From assembly GCA_900751695.1 (NCBI GenBank), contig CAADSS010000078.1:1-39815 (forward strand): a stretch of 39,815 nucleotides of DNA, in the 5' to 3' direction. A model generated the notes under the pieces. It saw only the letters and a program-made list of their open reading frames with translations. It ran no database searches and was not told where the DNA came from. Made by a program: the position numbers and the translations under genes. Shown in pieces: positions 23,620-30,893 of this stretch. Each line of letters opens with the position of its first letter. The first letter of the stretch is position 1. The DNA comes from an uncultured Collinsella sp. (GTDB taxonomy: Bacteria; Actinomycetota; Coriobacteriia; Coriobacteriales; Coriobacteriaceae).

Positions 23620-24404
23620 TCAAGATTAAGTCTGCAACGCAAATCGAGCAGATGAAGAAGGCAGGAGCGCTATCTAAGATGGCGCTCCGCCACGTTGGAG
23701 CCATGGTGCGCCCCGGCGTTTCCACCTTTGAGCTCGATCAGCTCGCGGAGCAGATTATCCGCATGCATGGCGGCACCCCGGCCTTTAAGGGTTACGGCGG
23801 GTTCCCGGGGACCATTTGCGCATCGATCAACGATGCCGTGGTCCACGGTATTCCCAACCCCGACATGATCCTGCGCGATGGCGATATCATCTCCATCGAT
23901 ACGGGAGCCGTTGTCGACGGTTGGGTCGGCGATAACGCTTGGACGTTTTTCGTCGGCACCCCCACGCCCGAAGCCAAGGCTTTGTGCGAGGTCACGCGCG
24001 ATTGCCTTAAGGCTGCCATCGAGCAGGCTGTTCCCGGTAACCATATCGGGGACGTCGGTTATGCCGTTCAGTCCCTCGCCGAGTCTCACGGTTACGGTGT
24101 GCTTCGTGATTATGTAGGCCATGGCATTGGCCGCGTGATGCACGAGGACCCCAACGTTCCTAACTATGGAAAGAAGGGGAGGGGCGTTCGCCTCCAGGCC
24201 GGCATGGTCATTGCCATCGAGCCGATGGTTACGATGGGTTCCAACCATGTGAGCACGGGCTCCGACGGTTGGATTGTTACGACCAACGATTACCTGCCCG
24301 CCGCGCACTACGAGAACACCGTCGCCATTACCAATGACGGTCCGGTGATTCTCACCACGGATGCCCAAGGTGCTTGGTGTTCGCTCCAAGGCGGAGAAAT
24401 GTAA
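23616..24404 (+). CDS. map: Methionine aminopeptidase, type I
   Basis: The 262-residue protein removes the initiator methionine from nascent chains. The dinuclear metal site is visible: ISIDTGAVVDGWVGDNAW provides two aspartates, GHGIGRVMHEDP the histidine, and AIEPMV plus the late VAITNDG region complete the pocket. It overlaps adk by four bases and closes the spc part of the cluster. The last codons, including the TAA, lie within the outer arm of a 127-base palindromic element. Confidence 0.97.
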   Translation: MIKIKSATQIEQMKKAGALSKMALRHVGAMVRPGVSTFELDQLAEQIIRMHGGTPAFKGYGGFPGTICASINDAVVHGIPNPDMILRDGDIISIDTGAVVDGWVGDNAWTFFVGTPTPEAKALCEVTRDCLKAAIEQAVPGNHIGDVGYAVQSLAESHGYGVLRDYVGHGIGRVMHEDPNVPNYGKKGRGVRLQAGMVIAIEPMVTMGSNHVSTGSDGWIVTTNDYLPAAHYENTVAITNDGPVILTTDAQGAWCSLQGGEM

Positions 24405-24523
24405 AAGTCGCCGCCTCCTGATGCCCAACCTCGCCTTTCAATTTCGAAGGCATGACCCCAAGGTCTATGCCTTCTCATTTCAAGGCGATCTTGGGCATCA
24501 GGGAACGGCTTTGTTTTACATTT
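24397..24523. repeat. Nested palindrome, copy A (map-infA gap)
   Basis: Successive arms pair across one centre: AAATGTAAAA (24397) with TTTTACATTT (24514); CCTGATGCCCAA (24417) with TTGGGCATCAGG (24491); TCGCCTT with AAGGCGA; GAAGGCAT (24446) with ATGCCTTC (24467). The core 24449-24471 matches 21 of 23 bases of a similar core after tyrS (36605-36627). As RNA it would form one long hairpin followed by a T-rich stretch, so it may end the spc transcript before the infA promoter. The left arm contains the map stop codon. Confidence 0.8.
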
Positions 24524-24568
24524 CAAATGTAACAAGTTCCACTTAGTTGTGGAGCCATTACGAAGTTA

Positions 24569-24597
24569 TTACGATGCGTGCATACGTGTTGTAGAAT
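24569..24597 (+). promoter_or_regulatory. Candidate infA/alpha operon promoter
   Basis: TTACGA (24569-24574) and TAGAAT (24592-24597) are spaced by 17 bases. Transcription would begin near 24604, about 30 bases before infA. It lies just after the palindromic element, matching a new transcription unit for infA to rplQ. Confidence 0.5.
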
Positions 24598-24636
24598 ACT
24601 CAATCGCTGTCGTTTTCTAGAGAAAGATGATTGCTT

Positions 24637-24855
24637 GTGAAGAAGGAAGACGCAATTGAGCTCGAGGGTACGGTAAAGGAACCGTTGCCCAACGCCATGT
24701 TTAAGGTCGAGCTCGAGAACGGTCATTCGGTTCTGTGCAACATTTCTGGCAAGATCCGAATGAATTACATCCGTATTCTCCCCGGTGACAGGGTTGTCGT
24801 GGAGCTTTCCCCGTACGACCTGACCCGCGGCCGCATCACCTATCGCTACAAATAG
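24637..24855 (+). CDS. infA: Translation initiation factor IF-1
   Basis: The 72-residue protein is IF-1, a single S1/OB-fold domain that sits in the ribosomal A site during initiation. KEDAIELEGTV, FKVELENGHSVLCNISGKIR and PYDLTRGRITYRYK are hallmarks. GTG 24637 gives the standard 72 residues; an in-frame TTG at 24631 would add two. The ribosome binding site (AGAAAGA) is weak, which is a little unusual for such a gene. Confidence 0.97.
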   Translation: MKKEDAIELEGTVKEPLPNAMFKVELENGHSVLCNISGKIRMNYIRILPGDRVVVELSPYDLTRGRITYRYK

Positions 24856-25005
24856 CGGCACGCATACACGCACTCCATTTCCGACTGCAGGCTTAGCTCA
24901 ACCTACGGTCGGATTGTGTGTGAAGACCAGCCATAGTTTTAAACGCCTGCGGCTGGGCGAGTAGATAGTAGGGAAGTAGTTTGAGCGCTACCGAAAGGAA
25001 GAACG

Positions 25006-25119
25006 ATGAAGGTACGTCCTTCGGTCAAGAAGATGTGCGATAAGTGCAAAATCATTAGGCGCCATGGCAAGGTCCTCGTCATTTGCGAGAACCCCCGTCA
25101 TAAGCAGCGTCAGGGTTAA
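25006..25119 (+). CDS. rpmJ: 50S ribosomal protein L36, zinc form
   Basis: The 37-residue protein reads MKVRPSVKKMCDKCKIIRRH at its start and is the zinc-binding L36, with ligands C11, C14, C27 and H32. GAAAGGAAG precedes ATG 25006. It lies 150 bases after infA; the gap holds two short hairpins (TCCGAC/GTCGGA and CCAGCC/GGCTGG) with no clear promoter. The rpsM start follows 14 bases later. Confidence 0.97.
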   Translation: MKVRPSVKKMCDKCKIIRRHGKVLVICENPRHKQRQG

Positions 25120-25133
25120 GAGAGGAGACTACG

Positions 25134-25508
25134 TTGGCCCGTATTAATGGTGTCGACCTCCCGCGTGAGAAGCGCGTTGAGATCGGTCTGACCTACATTT
25201 ACGGCATCGGCCGCACCACTGCGACGAAGATTTGCGTCGAGTGCAACGTTAACGTGGATACGCGCGTTAAGGACCTCACCGAGGATGAGGTTAACGCCAT
25301 CCGCGATTATATCGATAAGAACCAGATCATGGTTGAGGGCGACCTCCGCCGTGAGCGCAACCAGAACGTCAAGCGCCTTATGGACATCGGCTGCAACCGC
25401 GGCCTTCGTCACCGCAAGGGCCTCCCGGTCCGCGGCCAGCGCACCCACACTAACGCTCGTACCCGCAAGGGCCCGAAGCGTCAGATCGGTGCTAAGAAGA
25501 AGAAATAA
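25134..25508 (+). CDS. rpsM: 30S ribosomal protein S13
   Basis: The 124-residue protein is S13, at the head of the small subunit, contacting L5 and P-site tRNA. IYGIGRTTA and the basic C-terminal tail RGQRTHTNARTRKGPKR are standard. Translation begins at TTG 25134, with AGAGGAG upstream; no better in-frame ATG or GTG exists nearby. Confidence 0.97.
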   Translation: MARINGVDLPREKRVEIGLTYIYGIGRTTATKICVECNVNVDTRVKDLTEDEVNAIRDYIDKNQIMVEGDLRRERNQNVKRLMDIGCNRGLRHRKGLPVRGQRTHTNARTRKGPKRQIGAKKKK

Positions 25509-25522
25509 GGAGCGCTAGATAG

Positions 25523-25927
25523 ATGGCTACTGCTAAGAAGAACGTTCGCGCTGCCCGTCTGAAGCGCGCGGACCGTAAGAACATTTCCGTGGGCCAGGCT
25601 CACATTCGTTCTACGTTCAACAACACGATCGTTTCGATCACCGATCCCCAGGGCAACGTCATTTCCTGGAAGTCGGCTGGCCAGGTGGGCTTCAAGGGCT
25701 CCCGTAAGTCCACGCCGTTCGCTGCCCAGATGGCTGCCGAGGCTGCTGCCAAGCAGGCCATGGAGCACGGTATGAAGAAGGTTTCCGTCTTCGTCAAGGG
25801 CCCCGGCTCCGGTCGTGAGACCGCCATCCGCTCCCTCCAGGCTGCTGGCCTCGAGGTCTCGAGCATCCAGGACAAGACCCCCATTCCGCACAACGGCTGC
25901 CGCCCCAAGAAGCGTCGCCGCGTGTAA
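25523..25927 (+). CDS. rpsK: 30S ribosomal protein S11
   Basis: The 134-residue protein is S11, part of the mRNA exit platform. HIRSTFNNTIVSITDPQGN and KGPGSGRETAIRSLQ, plus the C-terminal PHNGCRPKKRRRV, are characteristic. AAGGAGC lies upstream of ATG 25523. Confidence 0.98.
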   Translation: MATAKKNVRAARLKRADRKNISVGQAHIRSTFNNTIVSITDPQGNVISWKSAGQVGFKGSRKSTPFAAQMAAEAAAKQAMEHGMKKVSVFVKGPGSGRETAIRSLQAAGLEVSSIQDKTPIPHNGCRPKKRRRV

Positions 25928-25946
25928 CTGAAAGGATCGTATCAAT

Positions 25947-26543
25947 ATGGCAATCGACAGGACTCCTGTTCTTAAGCGCTGCCGTCAGCTCGGGATCGAT
26001 CCCGCTGAGCTCGGTTACAGCAGCAAGAAGGAATCTATCCGTCAGCCCAAGCGCCGTCGCAAGGAATCTGAGTACGGCATGCAGCTGCGCGAGAAGCAGA
26101 AGGTCAAGTTCATCTATGGCGTTCTGGAGAAGCAGTTCCACGGCTACTTCAACAAGGCCCGTAAGATGAACGGCGTCACCGGTGAGAACCTCATGATCAT
26201 TCTTGAGTCTCGCCTCGACAACGTCGTCTTCCGTCTTGGCTTCGCCCGCACCCGCAAAGAGGCTCGTCAGTCCGTCCGTCACGGTCACTTCACCGTGAAC
26301 GGCAAGCGCGTGGACATCCCGTCCTACCGCGTCAAGGCCGGCGACGTCGTCGCTGTCGGCGAGAAGTTCCGTGACCTCCTCCCCATCAAGGAGGCCCTGA
26401 TTTCCTCCGAGCGCTTTGAGGTCCCTGGCTGGCTCGAGGTCGATATCGAGAAGCTGTCTGGTAACGTGCTCGCTCTGCCGACGCGTGAGCAGATCAGCGG
26501 TGATATCAACGAGCAGCTCATCGTCGAGCTCTACTCTAAGTAG
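25947..26543 (+). CDS. rpsD: 30S ribosomal protein S4
   Basis: The 198-residue protein is S4, a primary 16S rRNA binder that often represses its own operon. The C-terminal S4 domain (about 90-150, RLDNVVFRLGFA to VNGKRVDIPSYRVKAGD) is complete. The N-terminus lacks the CxxC zinc motif found in some S4 forms. AAAGGATC precedes ATG 25947. Location before rpoA is common in Gram-positive alpha operons. Confidence 0.98.
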   Translation: MAIDRTPVLKRCRQLGIDPAELGYSSKKESIRQPKRRRKESEYGMQLREKQKVKFIYGVLEKQFHGYFNKARKMNGVTGENLMIILESRLDNVVFRLGFARTRKEARQSVRHGHFTVNGKRVDIPSYRVKAGDVVAVGEKFRDLLPIKEALISSERFEVPGWLEVDIEKLSGNVLALPTREQISGDINEQLIVELYSK

Positions 26544-26575
26544 TCCATCCGGGCTGCTGAGGCTGGAGGTAATAC

Positions 26576-27517
26576 ATGTCAGAATTCATTAGGCCTCAGG
26601 TTCAGGTCGAAGAGATCAACGAGACGTCTGCTCGTGTCTCCGTCGAGCCGCTCGAGCGTGGTTACGGCGATACGCTGGGTAACTCCCTTCGTCGCGTTCT
26701 TCTGTCCTCGCTCGAGGGTGCCGCCGTCGAGGCTATTCAGATCGATGGTGCGCAGCACGAGTTCATGACCATCCCTAACATGGTCGAGGATGTCACCGAC
26801 ATCGTCCTGAATGTCAAGGGTCTTGTCTTCAGGGCTCTCGGCACGACCGACGAGGCGACCGCCACCATCTCGGTTGACGGCCCCTGCGAGGTCACCGGTG
26901 CGGACTTCTTTATTCCGTCCGAGTTTGAGCTGGTCAACCCCGAGCAGCACATCGCTACACTCACCGAGGGTGGCCATCTCACCATGAGCATGCGCATCGG
27001 CTATGGCCGCGGCTATGTTTCTGGCGAGGCCAACAAGCGCGACAACGATCCCATCGGTGTGATCCACGTCGACTCGCTGTACTCGCCGGTTTCCCGTTGC
27101 GCCAAGCTCGTTGAGGCTTGCCGTGTCGGTCAGCACACCGACTACGACCGCCTTGTCCTCGAGATCGAGACCAACGGCTCCATCGCCCCGCGCGACGCCG
27201 TGGTCCAGGCTGCCAATATCATTAACCAGCATATGGCTGCCTTTATGAACCTTGCCGAGACCCCCGAGGTCGAGGAGGAGGCTTCGATCTTCGCTCCCGA
27301 GGTCACCAACGACAACGCCGAGCTGGACAAGCAGATCGAGGATCTGGACCTTTCCGTCCGTTCTTACAACTGCCTTAAGCGCGCCAGCATTCACTCGGTC
27401 CGTCAGCTCGTTGAGTTCTCGGAGAACGATCTGCTCAACATCCGTAACTTCGGTGTTAAGTCGATCGAGGAAGTGAAGGACAAGCTTGAGTCCATGGGCC
27501 TGAGCCTGAAGGCTTAA
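26576..27517 (+). CDS. rpoA: RNA polymerase alpha subunit
   Basis: The 313-residue protein is the alpha subunit. The N-terminal dimerisation and assembly domain (to about 230, with GYGDTLGNSLRRVLLSSLEG) is followed by an acidic linker and the alpha-CTD (about 245-313, LDLSVRSYNCLKRASI and NFGVKSIEEVKDKL), which binds UP elements and activators. Length is typical. GGAGG lies before ATG 26576. Confidence 0.98.
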   Translation: MSEFIRPQVQVEEINETSARVSVEPLERGYGDTLGNSLRRVLLSSLEGAAVEAIQIDGAQHEFMTIPNMVEDVTDIVLNVKGLVFRALGTTDEATATISVDGPCEVTGADFFIPSEFELVNPEQHIATLTEGGHLTMSMRIGYGRGYVSGEANKRDNDPIGVIHVDSLYSPVSRCAKLVEACRVGQHTDYDRLVLEIETNGSIAPRDAVVQAANIINQHMAAFMNLAETPEVEEEASIFAPEVTNDNAELDKQIEDLDLSVRSYNCLKRASIHSVRQLVEFSENDLLNIRNFGVKSIEEVKDKLESMGLSLKA

Positions 27518-27547
27518 TGCTTCGCATATTTGAGGAGAAACTAGACC

Positions 27548-28015
27548 ATGCGTCATAACGTTAAGAAGGGCCTGAAGCTCGGCACCGATGCGAGCCACAC
27601 CAAGGCCATGAAGAAGAGCCTTGCTAAGGCCCTCTTCGAGAACGACCGCATCAAGACCACCGAGACCCGCGCTAAGGCGCTACGTTCGGTCGTCGATCCG
27701 ATCATCACCTGGGCCAAGAAGGGCGACCTGCACTCTCGTCGTCTGGCTATCGCCAAGCTCGGCGATAAGCAGCTCGTTGCCGAGATCTTCGACAAGGCTG
27801 CTCAGGGCATGTGGCAGGACCGCAACGGCGGTTACACCCGCATCATGAAGCTCGGTAACCGCAAGGGCGACAACGCTCCCATCGTTATCATGGAGCTCGT
27901 CACCGAGCCTTGCACGCCTAAGGCTAAGAAGGCTGCTCCGGCCCCCAAGAAGGCCGCTGCTCCCAAGAAGGTCGAGGCTGCCGAGGAGGCTCCTGCTGAG
28001 GAGACCGCTGAGTAG
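27548..28015 (+). CDS. rplQ: 50S ribosomal protein L17
   Basis: The 155-residue protein is L17, near the peptide exit tunnel. The core (about 1-120) is conserved, starting MRHNVKKGLKLGTDASH. The last 30 or so residues form a Lys/Ala/Pro then Glu-rich extension (KKAAPAPKKAAAPKK, then acidic), longer than in E. coli but common in high-GC relatives. GAGGAG precedes ATG 27548. It is the last gene of the run, followed by a strong terminator. Confidence 0.97.
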   Translation: MRHNVKKGLKLGTDASHTKAMKKSLAKALFENDRIKTTETRAKALRSVVDPIITWAKKGDLHSRRLAIAKLGDKQLVAEIFDKAAQGMWQDRNGGYTRIMKLGNRKGDNAPIVIMELVTEPCTPKAKKAAPAPKKAAAPKKVEAAEEAPAEETAE

Positions 28016-28041
28016 ACAATCCGTCTGCATAGGCTATATTC

Positions 28042-28072
28042 GAGGGGTACGTTCGCGTACCCCTCTTTTTTT
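28042..28072 (+). terminator. Strong intrinsic terminator of the alpha operon
   Basis: GAGGGGTACG pairs perfectly with CGTACCCCTC around a TTCG tetraloop and is followed by seven T residues. It is the clearest terminator in the window and ends the infA-rplQ transcript. Confidence 0.95.
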
Positions 28073-28107
28073 GTCGAAATGCCATTGCCTGTTTGTTGGG
28101 AGCGTCC

Positions 28108-28932
28108 ATGACCGCGCCGTCTGATTTCAATTCGATTCCCGAGCTCGATGCCACGCTCGTTTTCCGCGTGGCCTACGATGGCTCGTCCTACAGCGGCTTT
28201 GCCGAGCAGCCCGGTCAGACGACGGTTGCGGGCGAGTTGCGCCGCGCTATCGAGACGCTCCTGCGCCGCCCGATCGACCTGACGTGTGCGGGGCGTACCG
28301 ATGCCGGCGTGCATGCGGTGGCACAGTTCATCAGCGTGCCCGTAACGGACGCTGAGTTGGCTTTGACGCGCCGTAGGTGGCTGAGGGCTATGGATGCCCT
28401 CCTGCCCAAAGATATCGCCATAAACGAGGTCTACAAGGCCCGTAAAGGCTTTTCTGCACGCTTTGATGCGCGTTCCCGTACGTATACGTACCGTATTGCC
28501 GATCGCGACGCGCGCCCTGTGCTTTCGCGCGGTGCGGTGTGGTGGCATCGCTACCCATTGGATGTTGAGGCGATGTCTGCGGCCTGTCCCGCGCTGCTGG
28601 GCGAGCAGGACTTCAAGAGCTTTTGCAAGGTGGCGTCTGCCGTGGGCAAGCCCACGCACCGCTGCGTGATGCGTGCCGAGTTTGGCCATGAGGTTGCGTT
28701 TGGCGAGGACATCCTGACGTTTACCATCGAGGGCAATGCGTTTCTGCATTCGATGGTCCGCACGATCGTGGGCACGCTTGTCGAGATTGGCATGCATCGC
28801 CGTGAACCCGAGTGGATGCGCGAGGTCATCGATGCTTGTGACCGTACCGCTGCGGGCCCCACGGCTCCTGCCTGCGGCCTTACGTTTATGGGCGTGGATT
28901 ACGATCCCGCCGAGCTTGTCGTGCTCGACTAG
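28108..28932 (+). CDS. truA: tRNA pseudouridine(38-40) synthase
   Basis: The 274-residue protein converts U38-U40 in tRNA anticodon arms to pseudouridine. The catalytic aspartate is D65 in AGRTDAGVHA, and RSRTYTYRI and the C-terminal FLHSMVRTIVGTL motif are present. ATG 28108 has GGGAG six bases upstream; an in-frame TTG at 28093 is unneeded. Position after rplQ is conserved in many Gram-positives, but the strong terminator in between means it needs its own promoter. Confidence 0.96.
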   Translation: MTAPSDFNSIPELDATLVFRVAYDGSSYSGFAEQPGQTTVAGELRRAIETLLRRPIDLTCAGRTDAGVHAVAQFISVPVTDAELALTRRRWLRAMDALLPKDIAINEVYKARKGFSARFDARSRTYTYRIADRDARPVLSRGAVWWHRYPLDVEAMSAACPALLGEQDFKSFCKVASAVGKPTHRCVMRAEFGHEVAFGEDILTFTIEGNAFLHSMVRTIVGTLVEIGMHRREPEWMREVIDACDRTAAGPTAPACGLTFMGVDYDPAELVVLD

Positions 28933-29093
28933 GGGAGGGCTCGACGCGTCGTGCGTCGGCACCTGTCATCTGTGGGCTGCGCGTGTGCAACATCTGTTCT
29001 TGGCGTGCAATACAACCGGTGTCTCATTGCTTTTATTGGCGGGGTGTACCATGAACCACGGTTTGATTCACTGCTGTCGAGAGGACGGATAAC

Positions 29094-30134
29094 TTGGTTC
29101 GACGTGGCTCGCATCCGCGACTTTCGGTGATCCTTGTGGTAGAAGGTTCGCCCAGCTATGCGATGCGTGCGCTCGAGAGTATCCAGAACCAAGACCTCTA
29201 CGATTTGCAGATTGTCGTTGTCTGCCGCGATGCTGCGCCCGGTGTGCGCCATTCGCTTCAAGTTGCTGCCGACAGGGACATCCATATTGATTTGATTGAC
29301 GTCGAGGACGCGAAGCGCGGTGCTTGTCTTCGTGCCGGTTTTGCTGCCTCGCGTGGCTCTCAAATCATCGCTATGAACGCCGATGAGTGGTTTGCTCCGC
29401 AGTCCCTTTCCAAGATGGTCGATATCGCGTGTGATACTACCGCAGACATAGTGTTCCCCACGGTGTCGCTCGACCGCTATGATGCACATCGAGAGCGCCA
29501 TTCGCGCGTCTTGGATGCTACTCATATTTCCATTGATAGCAAATCTTCGATGGTGGCCGGGCTGCCTCAGTTGATTTTAGGCGGCCTAGTCGTTCAGACC
29601 TCTGGCGTGATGTACAGCCGCTCGCTGTTTGAGACATGCCTTTTGTGCGACAAGGTGTTTCGCACAGTTGGGTTTATGGCATGCGCGCTCTCGCAGGCAC
29701 GATTCGTGTCCGGCTGCGGCGACGCTTGTTTCCACGCGGTGGCACCTAAGCTTACAGATGCCTTTGATCCCACCATGTATGCCAGGATATCCGATGACAC
29801 TCGAGCGCTCGACGAGCTTGCGGACTCACTCTCGGAAGCAGATAGCGGTGGTCGGCTCAAGCTGGCAAGCCAAAAGTTCTACTTTGCCGGACTGGTCGCC
29901 TGCATCGAGAATTTGTGTCTTAGCCCGCATGGAGTGTCGTCAATCGAGCGTTCCGCCCGCATGCGTGATATGCTCGAGGCGCCTCGAACCCGTCAGATGG
30001 TCGCCGCGCTCAAGGATAACCATCGGGGACTCGGTTTGTTGTTTGGGCCGATCGCCAGCGCCAAGCCCGCGCGCTGCGTGATGTGTACGCATCTGGCAGC
30101 TTTTCTTAACCGGACGGGCGCAAAAACCGCCTAA
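29094..30134 (+). CDS. Glycosyltransferase family 2-like protein
   Basis: The 346-residue protein has a GT-A type N-terminal domain: LSVILVVEGSPSYAMRALESI (10-30, written as a shortened motif LSVILVV...ALESI), QIVVVCRD for the nucleotide strand, and NADEWF at about 95-100 where family 2 enzymes carry the DxD-type metal motif. The C-terminal half (after about 200) is not recognisable and lacks membrane segments. It would transfer a sugar to a cell-surface glycan or teichoic-type polymer, but donor and acceptor are unknown. Translation seems to start at TTG 29094, with GAGAGGA upstream; no in-frame ATG or GTG fits. It stands alone between truA and argR. Confidence 0.65.
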   Translation: MVRRGSHPRLSVILVVEGSPSYAMRALESIQNQDLYDLQIVVVCRDAAPGVRHSLQVAADRDIHIDLIDVEDAKRGACLRAGFAASRGSQIIAMNADEWFAPQSLSKMVDIACDTTADIVFPTVSLDRYDAHRERHSRVLDATHISIDSKSSMVAGLPQLILGGLVVQTSGVMYSRSLFETCLLCDKVFRTVGFMACALSQARFVSGCGDACFHAVAPKLTDAFDPTMYARISDDTRALDELADSLSEADSGGRLKLASQKFYFAGLVACIENLCLSPHGVSSIERSARMRDMLEAPRTRQMVAALKDNHRGLGLLFGPIASAKPARCVMCTHLAAFLNRTGAKTA

Positions 30135-30140
30135 ACGGCT

Positions 30141-30222
30141 CATTTCGAAACAAATTTGCATAGAATTGTTTCGAAATGCGTTCTTATACACAAAAGCCTT
30201 CAAATAGCGTTAAACTATTCAG
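30141..30222. promoter_or_regulatory. Inverted repeats upstream of argR, candidate operator
   Basis: CATTTCGAAACAA (30141-30153) and TTGTTTCGAAATG (30166-30178) are perfect inverted copies spaced by 12 bases; each contains the palindrome TTTCGAAA. Further on, AATAG/CTATT (30203-30219) gives TGAATAG and TATTTGA half-sites on the minus strand, resembling ARG-box halves at wider spacing. Autoregulation by ArgR is plausible. The first pair directly follows the glycosyltransferase stop. Confidence 0.5.
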
Positions 30223-30266
30223 TCACTGATTGATTGTCTCCGCCATCTTTTGGAGAGAGGGTTTGT

Positions 30267-30704
30267 ATGGCTAAAAAACGCAATGGGCGCCAGGATGCCA
30301 TTAGAGATATTGTGCGCAATAAGGACGTCCGCACGCAGCGCGTGCTGGTCGATGAGCTCCGCGCTATGGGCTTTGATTGCACGCAGGCGACTGTCTCTCG
30401 CGATATTGCCGATATGGGGCTGCGTAAGCTCCCCGAGGGTATCTATGTTCTGGCAGAGGACCTGCACCTGCAGCGTATGGTTTCCGAGCTCGTAACGGGC
30501 GTTCTGCGCACCGATAATCTGGTTATGATCAAGGCTCAGCCTGGTACGGCTTCCGGCATCGCCGCCGCCGTTGATGCGGCAGAGTTGCCCGATGTGCTTG
30601 GCTCGCTTGCCGGCAACGATACGATTTTGGTTATTGCCCAGACGGCCGAGGACGGCGAGCGTCTCGAGGCGCTGATCAATAAGCTGAGCAATTCTCGCAA
30701 GTAG
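30267..30704 (+). CDS. argR: Arginine repressor ArgR
   Basis: The 145-residue protein has an N-terminal winged helix (about 7-65, with TQATVSRDIADMGLRK as the recognition region) and a C-terminal hexamerisation and arginine-binding domain (about 75-145, QPGTASGIAAAVD and GNDTILVIAQT). It controls arginine metabolism genes in response to L-arginine. ATG 30267 has GGAGAGAGG upstream; a frame extended to 30234 lacks a site. No arginine biosynthesis gene is adjacent, so its targets lie elsewhere, possibly including the carbamoyl-phosphate genes of this window (speculation). Confidence 0.95.
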   Translation: MAKKRNGRQDAIRDIVRNKDVRTQRVLVDELRAMGFDCTQATVSRDIADMGLRKLPEGIYVLAEDLHLQRMVSELVTGVLRTDNLVMIKAQPGTASGIAAAVDAAELPDVLGSLAGNDTILVIAQTAEDGERLEALINKLSNSRK

Positions 30705-30754
30705 GCGTGCGGGTCGTGCGCTCGGCACTGTGTGCGTGACATGGTGGCTTGTAA

Positions 30755-30782
30755 GGGGGTATCGACGTTGGTCGGTACCCCC
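30755..30782 (+). terminator. Hairpin after argR
   Basis: GGGGGTA pairs with TACCCCC over a 14-base loop and is followed by TATATTGTTTG. It is probably a modest terminator for argR. Confidence 0.5.
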
Positions 30783-30831
30783 TATATTGTTTGCCGGTAT
30801 AAAGGCCGTCCACCAGGTCGCTTTAAACTAA

Positions 30832-30870
30832 AAGGCCCCCGAGCACTTTAATAAGCTGCTCGGGGGCCTT
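30832..30870 (-). terminator. Terminator of the penicillin-binding protein gene
   Basis: AAGGCCCCCGAGCA pairs perfectly with TGCTCGGGGGCCTT over an 11-base loop. On the minus strand the stem is followed by TTAGTTTAAAG, continuing the T-rich 3' side. It ends the minus-strand transcript and may also stop read-through from argR. Confidence 0.85.
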
Positions 30871-30893
30871 GTTGCTAATGGCCGGATGAATTT

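Noticed and set aside
24397..24523. Palindrome copy A as a MITE with target duplication
   Set aside because: The immediate flanks (GGAG and CAAA) show no duplicated target, so a transposition origin is not supported.
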